This document shows positions 1 to 12,213 of a DNA stretch of 64,000 nucleotides, in pieces. Positions within the stretch are counted from its first letter, which is position 1. Each line of letters starts with the position of its first letter. The stretch lies in NCBI RefSeq assembly GCF_003047285.1, contig NZ_PZYX01000005.1:1-64000 (forward strand). The letters are read 5' to 3'. This DNA is from Nocardioides allogilvus (GTDB lineage: Bacteria > Actinomycetota > Actinomycetes > Propionibacteriales > Nocardioidaceae). A program made the position numbers and the translations under genes. The notes beneath the pieces are model-generated. The model was given only the letters and a program-made list of their open reading frames with translations, did not search any database and was not told where the DNA came from.

Positions 1-96
1 TGGCTCCATCACTACAATCACCACCGCGGCCACACCGCACTCAAAGGCAAGTCACCCGCCGACCGCGTGCCCAACCTGTCCGGACAGAACACCTAG
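1..96 (+). mobile_element. IS481-family transposase, C-terminal remnant
   Basis: Frame 1 is open from the window edge to a TAG at 94-96 and encodes 31 residues beginning WLHHYNHHRGHTALKGKSPA. The HHYNHHRGHTAL...PADRV pattern is the conserved end of the DDE integrase core of IS481-type transposases. Only the C-terminus is inside the window, so whether the element is intact to the left cannot be judged. No terminal inverted repeat is visible to the right: the next gene starts ten bases after this stop. The stop codon also forms part of a -10-like hexamer for that gene. Confidence 0.8.
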
Positions 97-99
97 GGT
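94..99 (+). promoter_or_regulatory. -10 hexamer TAGGGT, leaderless start of RecB-like gene
   Basis: TAGGGT is followed by a 7-base spacer and the ATG at 107. The TAG is simultaneously the stop codon of the IS481 fragment, so the transposase end supplies half of the promoter element. Confidence 0.5.
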
Positions 100-106
100 G
101 CGCCTC

Positions 107-1009
107 ATGCACCGACAGTCGCCCGCCGAGATCGTCTCCACCCCGGTCGACGGGGTCGACGTGCTCGGTGCGCTCTCGCCGAGCCGGGCCGGCGACTTCA
201 TGACGTGCCCGCTGATGTATCGCTACCGCACCATCGACAAGCTGCCCGAGCAGCCGTCGGTCGATGCCGTGCGCGGCACGGTCGTGCACAAGGTCCTCGA
301 GGACCTCTTCGACCTGCCTCCTGCCGATCGCACGCCCGATGCCGCCGCCGACCTGCTCGTGCCGTCCTGGGACGCGTTGCTGGCCGAGGCTCCGGAGCTG
401 GCCGAGATGTTCGGTGGCGAGGGCCCCGACGTGGCGTCGTGGCTCACGAGCTGTCGCGAGGTCCTGACGCGCTACTTCACGCTGGAGGACCCGCGGCGCC
501 TCGAGCCCGCGGAGCGCGAGCTGTACGTCGAGGCGCTGCTCGACTCCAAGCTGTTGCTGCGCGGCTTCGTGGACCGGATCGACGTCGCGCCCGACGGCCG
601 GATCAGGGTGGTCGACTACAAGACCGGGACGGCTCCCGGCGAGGCCTTCGAGGCCAAGGCGCTCTTCCAGATGAGGTTCTATGCGCTGGTCATCTGGCGC
701 ACCCGCGGCGTCGTCCCGGCGATGCTGCAGCTGGTCTACCTCGGCAACGGCGAGCTGCTGCGCTATGCACCGGACGAGGACGACCTGCTCGCGACCGAGC
801 GCAAGGTCGAGGCGATCTGGCGCGCGATCTCGGAGTGCAAGGAGACCGGTGAGTGGCTCCCCCACCGGTCGCGGCTGTGCTCGTGGTGCTCGTTCAAGGC
901 CCACTGCCCGGAGTTCGGGGGCACGCTCCTGCCGATGCCCGAGCGGCTGCCTGTCCCCGATCCGGCCGGCGACCTCGACACCGACGAGGGTGTCGTCACC
1001 GCGCCCTGA
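107..1009 (+). CDS. RecB-family exonuclease (PD-(D/E)XK, Fe-S)
   Basis: This is a single-domain nuclease of about 300 residues related to the C-terminal nuclease of RecB/AddB and to Cas4. Visible motifs are GTVVHKVLEDLF (His about 61), GFVDRID (Asp about 156), VVDYKTG (Asp 170, Lys 172) and QMRFY (Gln 188, Tyr 192), the usual order for a PD-(D/E)XK core. Cys 34 together with CSWCSFKAHC near the C-terminus (Cys 258, 261, 267) gives the four ligands expected for a 4Fe-4S cluster of the AddB/Cas4 type. It is probably a DNA-processing nuclease; substrate and partners are unknown. A GTG at 98 is an alternative start, but ATG 107 fits the -10 spacing. It corresponds in position to the RecB-like gene near metH in mycobacteria and streptomycetes. 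Confidence 0.85.
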   Translation: MHRQSPAEIVSTPVDGVDVLGALSPSRAGDFMTCPLMYRYRTIDKLPEQPSVDAVRGTVVHKVLEDLFDLPPADRTPDAAADLLVPSWDALLAEAPELAEMFGGEGPDVASWLTSCREVLTRYFTLEDPRRLEPAERELYVEALLDSKLLLRGFVDRIDVAPDGRIRVVDYKTGTAPGEAFEAKALFQMRFYALVIWRTRGVVPAMLQLVYLGNGELLRYAPDEDDLLATERKVEAIWRAISECKETGEWLPHRSRLCSWCSFKAHCPEFGGTLLPMPERLPVPDPAGDLDTDEGVVTAP

Positions 1010-1012
1010 GGG

Positions 1013-1654
1013 CTACAGCGAGGCCAGGTCCGCCGCGGTCATCCCGACGAGCGTGTCGCGGAAGACCCGGCGCTCACCCTCGAGGATCGGGACGTGGTTG
1101 GGCACGCACAGCACCAGGCAGCCCGCGGCCTCCCCCGACTTGGCGCCGGTGTTGGAGTCCTCGATCGCCACGCAGTCCTCGGGAGCGACGCCGAGCTCGG
1201 CGGCGGCCGTGAGGTAGGGCTCGGGGTGCGGCTTGCCGAACTCGACCCGGTCGCCGGTCACGAGCGTCGCGAACGTGTCGGCCGGCAGGTGCTCGAGGAT
1301 CGGCGCGACGAAGCGCTGCCACGACATCGTCACGAGCGCACACGGCACGTCGTTGGCCCGCAGGTCGGCCAGCAGCTCACGCGCGCCCGGGCGCCACGGC
1401 ACCGACTCGCGCACTCGCTCGACGACCCCGTCGAGGAGCTCGTCGACGATCTCCTGGGGTGTCAGGTCGATGCCCATGTGCACCCGGATGTAGACGCCCG
1501 ACTCGAGCAGCGCATTGCCCACGAGGTTGAGGGCGTGCTCGTCGGACCAGGTGCCGCCGTACTTCTCCGCCATCGCGTATTCCGTGGCGATCCAGTAGGG
1601 CTCGGTGTCGACGAGGGTTCCGTCCATGTCCCACAGGACCGCGGCGAGAGTCAC
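1013..1654 (-). CDS. HAD-family phosphatase
   Basis: A 213-residue haloacid dehalogenase superfamily hydrolase of the beta-phosphoglucomutase/phosphatase type. Motif I is DMDGTLVDTEP (nucleophile Asp about 9, acid/base Asp about 11). Motif II is the Thr in ALVTMS, motif III is the Lys in GKPHPEPY, and motif IV is EDSNTGAKSGEAAG. A helical cap lies between residues 15 and 90. The substrate is unknown; a small phosphorylated metabolite is likely. The GTG start overlaps the TGA of the upstream PAP2 remnant (GTGA), so the pair was once translationally coupled. HAD genes beside metH are common in actinomycetes. Confidence 0.85.
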   Translation of the reverse strand: MTLAAVLWDMDGTLVDTEPYWIATEYAMAEKYGGTWSDEHALNLVGNALLESGVYIRVHMGIDLTPQEIVDELLDGVVERVRESVPWRPGARELLADLRANDVPCALVTMSWQRFVAPILEHLPADTFATLVTGDRVEFGKPHPEPYLTAAAELGVAPEDCVAIEDSNTGAKSGEAAGCLVLCVPNHVPILEGERRVFRDTLVGMTAADLASL

Positions 1655-2001
1655 GCATGGATCCTGACACGCAGCGACGCGTCACGTTCCACCGCCCAGT
1701 TCAGGCCACCGCCGACCCCGATGCCGAGCGCCGCTCCCCCGAGCGCGTCGATCGGGTGGTGCGCTGGGAGGATCCACGGTGTGCCCAGCTGCTGGACCAG
1801 CCGCACGGGCACCGGTTCGGACGCGTGGTCGTTCAGCGTCTCGAACACCCACCGATCAAGGGGCGGGTGTCGGTCGGCGCCCAGAGCGGCGAGGCTCGTG
1901 ACGGCCATGCCCGCCGCGCAGGCTGCGGCATCGCTGCGGCGTCCACGCGGACCCCAGCCCGCGTCAGGGGCCGTCAGGTTCGACTGCAGCAGCGTGCTCA
2001 C
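1651..2001 (-). pseudogene. PAP2-family phosphatase with internal deletion
   Basis: The 116-residue frame joins two ends of a type-2 phosphatidic acid phosphatase. Residues about 32-75 (MAVTSLAALGADRHPPLD...VQQLGTPWILPA) resemble the first helix and loop of actinobacterial PAP2 proteins. The text then jumps to HHPIDALGGAALGIGVGGGLN, which resembles the last catalytic motif (H-x3-D) and the final helix. The KX6RP and PSGH motifs and the membrane segments between them are absent, suggesting about 100 residues were lost in frame. It cannot be a working PAP2 enzyme. It still has a GTG start and overlaps the HAD start by GTGA, so it may remain translated to support coupling. That it is a deletion product is inference from family structure. 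Confidence 0.6.
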
Positions 2002-2096
2002 CCCTCCACACCGGACGACTCGTGGGGCTGCGATACCCGTGTCCGGCTGCGCGCATGCGCCGCATGCCGCCGGCCCGAATGGGCACCGTCCTCGAC

Positions 2097-2942
2097 ATGA
2101 CAGACGACTCCGACCTCCCTCCCCCGTCCGATCGCGGCCTGGCCGTCGTCACGGGCGCCTCGACCGGCATCGGGCGGGCCTTCGCCGAGATCTTGGCGTC
2201 CGAGGGCTTCGATCTCGTGATCGCCGCCGACGAGGGCCTGATCCACGACGTCGCCGACGACCTCAGGGTGACGGGGCGACGCGTGACGTCGGTGCACGTC
2301 GACCTCTCCGCCGGGGTGGGCGTCGAGCACCTGCACGAGGTGGCCATGGCACAGCCCGGCCCGGTGACGGTCGGGATCCTCAACGCGGCCATCGGTGTGC
2401 ACGGCCGGTTCGACGAGGCGGACATCGAGGCGCAGCTGAGGTTGATCGACCTCAACGTCCGCTCGACCGTCCACCTGGCCAGCCTCCTCACCCGCGACAT
2501 GGTGATGCGTGCGCAGGGCAGGTTGCTGTTGGTGTCGTCCATCGCCGGGAAGGGCCCGGGCCCGGGCCACGCGACCTATGCCGCGTCCAAGGCGTTCGTG
2601 CACTCCTTCGCGGAGGCGATCCGCCACGAGCTTCGTGGGACCGGGGTCTGCGTCACCTCGCTGCTCCCGGGCCCGACGGACACCGCGTTCTTCGAGCGGG
2701 CCGGAATGCAGCACACCAAGGTGGCGCAGGGCCCGAAGGACAGCGCCGAGACCGTGGCCCGGCAAGGCTTCGACGCCCTGATGGCAGGCAAGGACCAGGT
2801 GGTCGCGGGCGCTGCCCGCAACAGGGTGCAGGCGGCCGGTGCAGGCCTGGTGCCCGACCCCTTGGCGGCGGGCTTCGCCGCCCGACAGACACAGGAAGAC
2901 GACGACACGGTCGCCGAGGACCGCGGAAGGAGCAAGGGATGA
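2097..2942 (+). CDS. Short-chain dehydrogenase/reductase
   Basis: A 281-residue classical SDR. The nucleotide-binding motif TGASTGIG is at residues 19-26, the structural NAA motif is in ILNAAIGVHG, and the catalytic Ser 147/148, Tyr 161 and Lys 165 lie in SSIAG...TYAASK. An upstream extension to 2022 is open but ATG 2097 puts the Rossmann fold at the usual distance from the N-terminus. It ends in an ATGA overlap with the zinc alcohol dehydrogenase gene, so the two are almost certainly cotranscribed. Substrate is unknown; the pairing suggests two successive or alternative alcohol/carbonyl oxidoreductions. Confidence 0.85.
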   Translation: MTDDSDLPPPSDRGLAVVTGASTGIGRAFAEILASEGFDLVIAADEGLIHDVADDLRVTGRRVTSVHVDLSAGVGVEHLHEVAMAQPGPVTVGILNAAIGVHGRFDEADIEAQLRLIDLNVRSTVHLASLLTRDMVMRAQGRLLLVSSIAGKGPGPGHATYAASKAFVHSFAEAIRHELRGTGVCVTSLLPGPTDTAFFERAGMQHTKVAQGPKDSAETVARQGFDALMAGKDQVVAGAARNRVQAAGAGLVPDPLAAGFAARQTQEDDDTVAEDRGRSKG

Positions 2943-4120
2943 AGGCAGTGACATGGCAGGGGCGGCACGACATGCAGGTCCGGGAGGTGCCGGACCCGGA
3001 GATCCAGGAGCCGACCGACGTGGTCATCGACGTCACGTCGACCGGCCTGTGCGGCTCCGACCTGCACCTCTACGACCCCCTCACCCCGTTCATGACCCCC
3101 GGTGACATCGTCGGCCACGAGGCGATGGGAGTCGTGCGCGAGGTCGGCGCCGCCGTCACCCGCCTCGAGGTCGGCGACCGCGTCGTCGTCCCGTTCAACA
3201 TCAGCTGCGGCGCGTGCTGGATGTGCGAGCGAGGCCTCTTCAGCCAGTGCGAGACCACGCAGAACCGCGAGCACGGCACGGGCGCGAGCCTGTTCGGCTA
3301 CAGCAAGCTCTACGGCCAGGTCCCCGGCGGGCAGGCCGAGGCCCTCCGGGTCCCCTTCGGCGACACGTTGCCGATCAAGGTGTCGCACGGACCCGTCGAC
3401 GACCGCTTCGTGTTCTTGTCCGACGTCCTGCCGACCGCGTGGCAGGCGGTGGAGTACGCCGATGCCGACCCGGACGCGACGCTGCTCGTCATCGGGGCCG
3501 GTCCGATCGGCGACATGGCCTCCCGGATCGCGATCCACCGCGGGCTGCGCGTGATCAGTGTCGACTCGGTGCCCGAGCGTCTTGGCCGCGCCCACGCGAT
3601 CGGGGCGGAGCCCATCGACATGTCCGAGGTGGAGGACGTACCCGCCCGGGTGCGTGAGCTGACCGACGGCCGCGGCGCGGATGCCGTCATCGACGCCGTG
3701 GGCATGGAGGCGCACGGCTCGCCGGTGGCGGAGACGGCGCAGAAGGCGCTGGGGCTGCTCCCCAAGAAGGTCCAGGAGAAGGTCATGCTGACCGCAGGGT
3801 CCGACCGGCTGGCGGCGCTCCACACCGCCATCGACGCCGTACGGCGAGGCGGGACCATCAGCATCTCCGGCGTCTACGGCGGGGCCACCGACCCGTTGCC
3901 GATGTTCCAGCTCTTCGACAAGCAGGTGCAGCTGCGCATGGGCCAGGCCAACGTCCGCCGCTGGAGCGACGACATCTTGTCGTTGCTGGAGGAGGACCAG
4001 GACCACCTGGGCGTGGAGGACTTCGCCACCCACCACCTCCCGCTCAGCGACGCACCCGAGGCCTACCGCAGCTTCCGTGACAAGGAGGGCGGCATGGTCA
4101 AGGTGGTCTTCACCCCATGA
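2939..4120 (+). CDS. Zinc-dependent alcohol dehydrogenase
   Basis: A 393-residue medium-chain dehydrogenase resembling the glutathione-independent formaldehyde dehydrogenase/threonine dehydrogenase branch. Catalytic zinc ligands are Cys 38 (GLCGSDLHLY) and His 60-Glu 61 (GHEAMG). The structural zinc site is Cys 90, 93, 96 and 104. The dinucleotide motif is GAGPIGDMA, with Asp in VISVDS favouring NAD. A central insertion (about residues 260-280, GLLPKKVQEKVMLTAGSDRLAAL) matches the long-loop family used in actinomycetes for aldehyde or alcohol oxidation. It starts inside the SDR stop codon (ATGA). The physiological substrate is not identifiable from sequence. Confidence 0.88.
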   Translation: MKAVTWQGRHDMQVREVPDPEIQEPTDVVIDVTSTGLCGSDLHLYDPLTPFMTPGDIVGHEAMGVVREVGAAVTRLEVGDRVVVPFNISCGACWMCERGLFSQCETTQNREHGTGASLFGYSKLYGQVPGGQAEALRVPFGDTLPIKVSHGPVDDRFVFLSDVLPTAWQAVEYADADPDATLLVIGAGPIGDMASRIAIHRGLRVISVDSVPERLGRAHAIGAEPIDMSEVEDVPARVRELTDGRGADAVIDAVGMEAHGSPVAETAQKALGLLPKKVQEKVMLTAGSDRLAALHTAIDAVRRGGTISISGVYGGATDPLPMFQLFDKQVQLRMGQANVRRWSDDILSLLEEDQDHLGVEDFATHHLPLSDAPEAYRSFRDKEGGMVKVVFTP

Positions 4121-4149
4121 GGGCTGGGCGTCGGGCACGTGGTGCCACC

Positions 4150-4155
4150 TAGGCT
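4150..4155 (+). promoter_or_regulatory. -10 hexamer TAGGCT for the phosphatase at 4162
   Basis: Six bases separate TAGGCT from ATG 4162, and no Shine-Dalgarno sequence fits in between. Confidence 0.5.
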
Positions 4156-4161
4156 GGTCGC

Positions 4162-4832
4162 ATGCGCTTGCTGCTGCTCCGCCACGGTCAGACCCACTCC
4201 AACGTGTCCGGCGCCCTCGACACCGCCTTCCCCGGCGCCGCGTTGACCGACCTCGGCCGCCGCCAGGCCGACGCGGTCGTCCAGGCCCTCGACGGCACGA
4301 GCATCGACACCATCGCCGTCTCCAACCTCCTGCGCACCGCCGAGACCGCGCACCCGATCGCGACCGCTCTCGCCCTCACACCCGCCGAGCACGACGGGCT
4401 GCGCGAGATCACCGCCGGCGACTTCGAGATGCGAGCCGACGAGGAAGCGGTCTTCGGCTTCCTCGGCACCATCGCCGACTGGCTCGACGGCGACCTCGAC
4501 CTCCGGATGCCGGGCGGCGAGACCTGCACCGAGTTCCTCGCGCGGTACGACGACGCGATCGCCCGCGTCTGCACGGACGGTGTCGCCGCGGCGCTGGTCG
4601 TCAGCCACGGTGCCGCGATCCGCACCTGGGTCACCCACCGAGCGAGCGGCGAGCACGCCCCGATCCACGAGGGCCTGCACAACACCGGCTGCATCGTCCT
4701 CGACGGCAGCCCGGAGGAGGGCTGGGCCATCGTGGCGTGGGACCGCGAGCCGATCGGCGGCGACTGGCTCGACGACGAGCAAGCGCCCGACCCGACGGGT
4801 GGCGACCTGGACCCGGACGACGAGGTCCCCGA

Positions 4833-4851
<19 letters not shown>
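4162..4851 (+). CDS. Histidine phosphatase (phosphoglycerate mutase-like)
   Basis: A 229-residue branch-1 histidine phosphatase. The phospho-acceptor motif RHGQTHSN is at residues 7-14 (His about 8), the second Arg is in [10 protein letters not shown], and the second His is in [11 protein letters not shown]. The Glu proton donor is likely in [13 protein letters not shown]. The last 25 residues are acidic and probably disordered. The substrate is unknown; such proteins dephosphorylate sugars, nucleotides or proteins. It converges on metH and overlaps its 3' end by 19 bases. Confidence 0.85.
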
Positions 4852-8591
<3,740 letters not shown>

Positions 8592-8739
8592 AGGCCTCGA
8601 GACTCCAATCGATGAGGCGTCCAGCCTACGGAGCGCCGTCCACACTACGGACGGCAATTCCACGTGCTGGACGCGGGACACCGATGCTTCCACCGCGCCC
8701 CGCGGCAGCGAAATCGGCGCCGCCTCGTGGGCGGCCAAC

Positions 8740-8745
8740 TAGGGT
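8740..8745 (+). promoter_or_regulatory. -10 hexamer TAGGGT for the PAC2 gene
   Basis: TAGGGT lies six bases before GTG 8752, which argues for 8752 rather than 8746 as the start codon. Confidence 0.45.
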
Positions 8746-8751
8746 GTGTGG

Positions 8752-9597
8752 GTGATCGAGTTCGACGACGTGCAAGACCTCGTCTCCCCCGTGGTCATCG
8801 CTGCTTTCGAGGGCTGGAACGACGCCGCCGATGCAGCCTCCGGAGTGGTCGATCACCTGATGGAGGTGTGGGACGCGAAGGTAGTGGGCGCGATCGATCC
8901 CGAGGAGTTCTACGACTTCCAGGTCAACCGCCCCATGGTCGGGACCGACGAGCACGGCCACCGCCGCCTCAGCTGGCCGACGACCCGGATCGCGATCGCC
9001 TCGCCTCCCGACCTCGACCGCGACGTCATCCTGATCCGCGGCATCGAGCCCAACATGCGCTGGCGCCAGTTCTGCGCGGAGCTGCTCGCGGCGTGCGACG
9101 ACCTCGGCAGCCAGCTCGTGATCACCCTCGGCGCGCTGCTGGCCGACTCGCCCCACACCCGGCCGATCCCGGTGACCGGCAGCGCCACCGAGCCCGACCT
9201 CGTCGACCGGCTCAAGCTCGAGCAGTCGACCTACGAGGGCCCGACCGGCATCGTCGGCGTCTTCCAGGACGCCTGCATCCAGCTGGACATCCCTGCAGTG
9301 TCCTACTGGGCGGCCGTGCCGCACTACGTCGCCGCTCCGCCGTGCCCCAAGGCGACCCTCGCCCTGATCGGCCAGCTCGAGGACCTCCTCGACTGCTCCA
9401 TCCCGCTCGGCGAGCTGCCCGACGATGCCCGCGCCTGGGAGCGCGGGGTCGACGAGCTCGCCGAGGAGGACGAGGACGTCGCCGACTACGTCCGCTCGCT
9501 CGAGGAGTCGCGCGACACCGCCGACCTGCCCGAGGCCAGCGGCGAGGCGATCGCCCGCGAGTTCGAGCGCTACCTCAAGCGGCGCACCGAGGACTGA
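8752..9597 (+). CDS. PAC2-family protein
   Basis: A 281-residue member of the PAC2 (proteasome assembly chaperone 2) family. The N-terminal signature FEGWNDAADAASGVVDHL is clear, followed by LIRGIEPNMRWRQFC and the GALLADSPHTRP core. The acidic C-terminal third (residues about 220-270) is typical of the actinobacterial version. Biochemical role is not established; a chaperone or peptidase-like fold is known for the family. In actinomycetes it sits conservatively between metH and mshC, divergent from metH, as here. An in-frame GTG at 8746 is an alternative start. Confidence 0.85.
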   Translation: MIEFDDVQDLVSPVVIAAFEGWNDAADAASGVVDHLMEVWDAKVVGAIDPEEFYDFQVNRPMVGTDEHGHRRLSWPTTRIAIASPPDLDRDVILIRGIEPNMRWRQFCAELLAACDDLGSQLVITLGALLADSPHTRPIPVTGSATEPDLVDRLKLEQSTYEGPTGIVGVFQDACIQLDIPAVSYWAAVPHYVAAPPCPKATLALIGQLEDLLDCSIPLGELPDDARAWERGVDELAEEDEDVADYVRSLEESRDTADLPEASGEAIAREFERYLKRRTED

Positions 9598-10842
9598 TCA
9601 GAGCAACAGGCCGAGCGCCGCGTCGAGCACGGGCTTGAGGGTCGCGGCGGCGTCGGGATCGCTGTTGTCGGCGAGGCCGTGGGCGGTGTCGCCGAGCGTC
9701 GAGGCGGCCCACTCGTCGATGGCCGCGACGGCCGTGGGGGCGTCGAGGTCCTCGGCGAGCGCGGCGAGTACGGCGCTGACGACCGGTGCAGCGGGCGCAC
9801 CCGCGCCCAGGGAGAGCGCCTTGCGCCACTGGGTCACGGTGTCGACCGCGGCCCACAGCTGCTCGTCGGTCCACTCCCAGTCGCTGCGGTAGTGGTGGCG
9901 CAGCAGCACCATGCGGATCGCCATCGGGTCGACGTCACTGAGGCGCAGCGCCGAGACGAAGACGAGGTTGCCCTTCGACTTCGACATCTTCTCGCCGTCG
10001 TAGGCCACCATCCCGGCGTGGGCGTAGGCCCGCGCGAACGGCTGGCCCGGCTCGGCGACCTGCGCCTCGCCGGCGCACATCTCGTGGTGCGGGAAGATCA
10101 GGTCGCTGCCGCCGCCCTGGACGTCGAAGGCGGTGCCGAGGTGCTCCAACGCGATCGCGGTGCACTCGATGTGCCAGCCCGGCCGGCCGGGACCGAAGGG
10201 GCTGTCCCACGAGGGCTCGCCCTCGCGCTTGCCGCGCCACACGACGCAGTCGAGCGGGTCCTGCTTGCCCTCGCGCTCGGGGTCTCCCCCGCGCTCGCCG
10301 AAGATCCGCAGCATCTCGTCGCGCGACCAGCCGGAGACGCCGCCGAAGTCGGTGTCGGCCGTGACGGAGAAGTAGAGGTCGGTGTCGACCTGGTAGATCG
10401 CGCCGGCCTCCTGCAACCGCACGATGAGGTCGATGACGAGCGGGATCGACTCGACGGCGCCGACGTAGTGGTCGGGCGCGAGGATGCGCAGCGCCTGCAT
10501 GTCGTTGCGGAAGAGCTCGGTCTCCCGCTCGGCCAGCTCCACCCAGTCGATGTTGACCTTGGTGGCCCGCTCGAGCAACGGGTCGTCGACGTCGGTGACG
10601 TTCTGGACGTAGGCGACCTCGTGACCCGCCGAGCGCCAGGCGCGGTTGAGGAGGTCGAAGGCGAGGTAGGTCGCCGCGTGCCCCATGTGCGTCGCGTCGT
10701 AGGGCGTGATGCCGCAGACGTAGAGCCGGGCGGGGCCCTCGGGCCGGGTCTCGACCAGGCCACCGGAGCTGGTGTCGTGGATCCGGACAACGGGACCGGT
10801 GACAGTCAGGTCAGGGACCTCAGGAGATGACCACGAACGCAT
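9598..10842 (-). CDS. mshC: Cysteine:1-D-myo-inosityl-GlcN ligase (mycothiol)
   Basis: MshC, 414 residues, ligates cysteine to glucosaminyl-inositol in an ATP-dependent step of mycothiol synthesis. It is a class I cysteinyl-tRNA synthetase paralogue without the anticodon-binding domain. The HIGH-like motif is in [11 protein letters not shown] (residues 46-56) and KMSKS is at 285-289. Zinc ligands are Cys 43, Cys 227 and His in FPHHEMC. The length and the [11 protein letters not shown]-terminus match MshC rather than CysS. It is the last gene of a minus-strand cluster (phosphomutase, DUF3090, SCO1664-like, mshC) found across actinomycetes. Its stop directly abuts the convergent PAC2 stop. Confidence 0.95.
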   Translation of the reverse strand: MRSWSSPEVPDLTVTGPVVRIHDTSSGGLVETRPEGPARLYVCGITPYDATHMGHAATYLAFDLLNRAWRSAGHEVAYVQNVTDVDDPLLERATKVNIDWVELAERETELFRNDMQALRILAPDHYVGAVESIPLVIDLIVRLQEAGAIYQVDTDLYFSVTADTDFGGVSGWSRDEMLRIFGERGGDPEREGKQDPLDCVVWRGKREGEPSWDSPFGPGRPGWHIECTAIALEHLGTAFDVQGGGSDLIFPHHEMCAGEAQVAEPGQPFARAYAHAGMVAYDGEKMSKSKGNLVFVSALRLSDVDPMAIRMVLLRHHYRSDWEWTDEQLWAAVDTVTQWRKALSLGAGAPAAPVVSAVLAALAEDLDAPTAVAAIDEWAASTLGDTAHGLADNSDPDAAATLKPVLDAALGLLL

Positions 10843-10849
10843 GGCGGGC

Positions 10850-10855
10850 AGCCTA
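10850..10855 (-). promoter_or_regulatory. -10 hexamer TAGGCT upstream of mshC
   Basis: Read on the minus strand, TAGGCT is seven bases before ATG 10842. mshC therefore appears to have its own leaderless promoter in addition to read-through. Confidence 0.45.
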
Positions 10856-10861
10856 TCCGGC

Positions 10862-11620
10862 TCAGAATGGCGGCCAGGGGATGACCGGCCACTCGTCGCG
10901 TGGGGAGGGGAGCTCGTCGGCCGCGAGCAGGGCGTGGCAGCGGCGCTCGAAGGCCTCGATCTCCGCCGGTGTGACGTGCTCGGACAAGGCGTCGCCGAGC
11001 GAGCCGCCCACCTCCGCGAGCACGCGGCGTACGCCCTGCCTCTCGTCCTCGCGCAGTCGCTCGCCCAGCCAGCCCCACAGGACGGTGCGCAGCTTGTGGT
11101 CCACGTGGAAGGTCAGTCCGTGGTCGACGCCGTAGCGGTGGCCGTCGGTCATCGCCAGCACGTGACCGCCCTTGCGGTCGGCGTTGTTGACGAGCACGTC
11201 GAACACGGCCATCAGCCGCAAGGGGGTCGAGTCCTCATGGACGAGCGACACCTGCCGGTCGTGGGCGTCCACACCGTCGAAGACGTGGAGGAAGCCCGCG
11301 GGCGGCTGACCTGCTGGCACGAGGTCCACCGCGGCCTGCGCCGGGTCGGGCTCCTGCCAGACCTGCACCATGCCCGGTCCGTGCGGCCCGTCGCGCAGGA
11401 TCGTGCGCGGCACGATGTTCCAGCCCAGGGCCTCGCTGACGAGGTGGGTCGCAACCTCCCTCCCGGCGAGGGTGCCGTCGGGGAAGTCCCAGAGCGGGCG
11501 CTCCCCCGCGATCGGCTTGTAGACCACCCGCAGGCCGTCGATCTCACCGACGAAGGTGGCGTTGGAGGCAGGCATCACCCGGCCGTGGAGCGTGAGCTCA
11601 CCGGCGAGCGGATCGCTCAC
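10862..11620 (-). CDS. SCO1664-family conserved protein (kinase-like fold)
   Basis: A 252-residue conserved actinobacterial protein of the SCO1664 family. Family resemblance to phosphatidylinositol 3-/4-kinase-like catalytic domains is seen in [16 protein letters not shown] (a possible nucleotide-binding Lys), [15 protein letters not shown] (catalytic-loop-like, Asn/Asp) and [10 protein letters not shown] (metal-binding Asp-like). Function is unknown. The GTG start overlaps the TGA of the DUF3090 gene (GTGA). Its fixed location next to mshC suggests a link to mycothiol or inositol metabolism, but that is only association. Confidence 0.8.
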   Translation of the reverse strand: MSDPLAGELTLHGRVMPASNATFVGEIDGLRVVYKPIAGERPLWDFPDGTLAGREVATHLVSEALGWNIVPRTILRDGPHGPGMVQVWQEPDPAQAAVDLVPAGQPPAGFLHVFDGVDAHDRQVSLVHEDSTPLRLMAVFDVLVNNADRKGGHVLAMTDGHRYGVDHGLTFHVDHKLRTVLWGWLGERLREDERQGVRRVLAEVGGSLGDALSEHVTPAEIEAFERRCHALLAADELPSPRDEWPVIPWPPF

Positions 11621-12201
11621 GACTGCTGCGGGTCGCGGCGGCGGAAGCCGTTGGCCCGCACGCAGAGGTGGCCGTCGGGGTCGATGGGGTTGCCGCAGAA
11701 CGGGCAGTCGGGACGGCCCGCCCCGATCACGCGGCGCGCCCGGTCGACGAAGGCGCGCGCGGCCCCGGCCGTGAGCCGCACCAGGAAGATCTCGTCGGGC
11801 TCGGGCTCCTCCAGCTCCTCCTCGAGCTGGTCGGGCGAGACGACCGCGGCCTCGGTGAAGGGGAACACCTCGATGACGATCCGCTCGGTCGCGAGGTCCC
11901 ACGAGAGCGTCATGGTGCCGGCGCGGAACTCCTCCTCGATCGGCTGCTCGAGCGGCAGCTTGTCGATCAGGTCGAAGGGCGCCACCGCCGGGATCAGCGC
12001 CGTGTTGTCGGCTGCCCGCATCACCTCGTCGAGCAGCTCGTCGATGCGCTCGGCCAGCGCCTCCACCTGCTGCTTCTCGAGCGCGACGCTGGTGAGGCGG
12101 GCACCGTCGCGGGCCTGGAGGAAGAACGTGCGGGCGCCGGGGGGACCGACAGTGCCGACGACGAAGCGCTCCGGCGGGTCGAAGGCATGAACCAAGGGCA
12201 T
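11617..12201 (-). CDS. DUF3090 family protein
   Basis: A 194-residue DUF3090 protein. The body contains RTFFLQARDGARLTSVALEKQQV and an acidic strand near EELEEPEPDEIFLVRL. The C-terminus is a small zinc-ribbon-like motif, CPFCGNPIDPDGHLC (about residues 168-182). No enzymatic motif is recognised. It belongs to the conserved mshC cluster and overlaps the next gene by four bases. Homologues occur as single copies in most actinomycetes. Confidence 0.85.
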   Translation of the reverse strand: MPLVHAFDPPERFVVGTVGPPGARTFFLQARDGARLTSVALEKQQVEALAERIDELLDEVMRAADNTALIPAVAPFDLIDKLPLEQPIEEEFRAGTMTLSWDLATERIVIEVFPFTEAAVVSPDQLEEELEEPEPDEIFLVRLTAGAARAFVDRARRVIGAGRPDCPFCGNPIDPDGHLCVRANGFRRRDPQQS

Positions 12202-12207
12202 GTCGTC

Positions 12208-12213
12208 AGCCTA
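12208..12213 (-). promoter_or_regulatory. -10 hexamer TAGGCT upstream of DUF3090 gene
   Basis: On the minus strand TAGGCT is six bases from ATG 12201. It overlaps the end of the phosphomutase gene. Confidence 0.45.

Noticed and set aside
76..87. CTGTCCGGACAG palindrome as an IS end
   Set aside because: It lies inside the transposase coding sequence and has no matching copy at a plausible element boundary in the window.
1094..2938. N-terminal extension of the alcohol dehydrogenase frame
   Set aside because: The frame is open for 600 codons upstream, but it runs across the HAD gene and SDR in other frames; ATG 2939 gives the normal protein start.
8602..8738. Longer MetH N-terminus starting at 8738
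   Set aside because: The extra residues ([19 protein letters not shown]...) have no family counterpart, and GTG 8591 gives the usual length.
8592..8740. Cobalamin or SAH riboswitch upstream of metH
   Set aside because: The gap is only about 150 bases and I found no B12-box-like or SAH-riboswitch core; only a short CGTCC/GGACG hairpin is visible.
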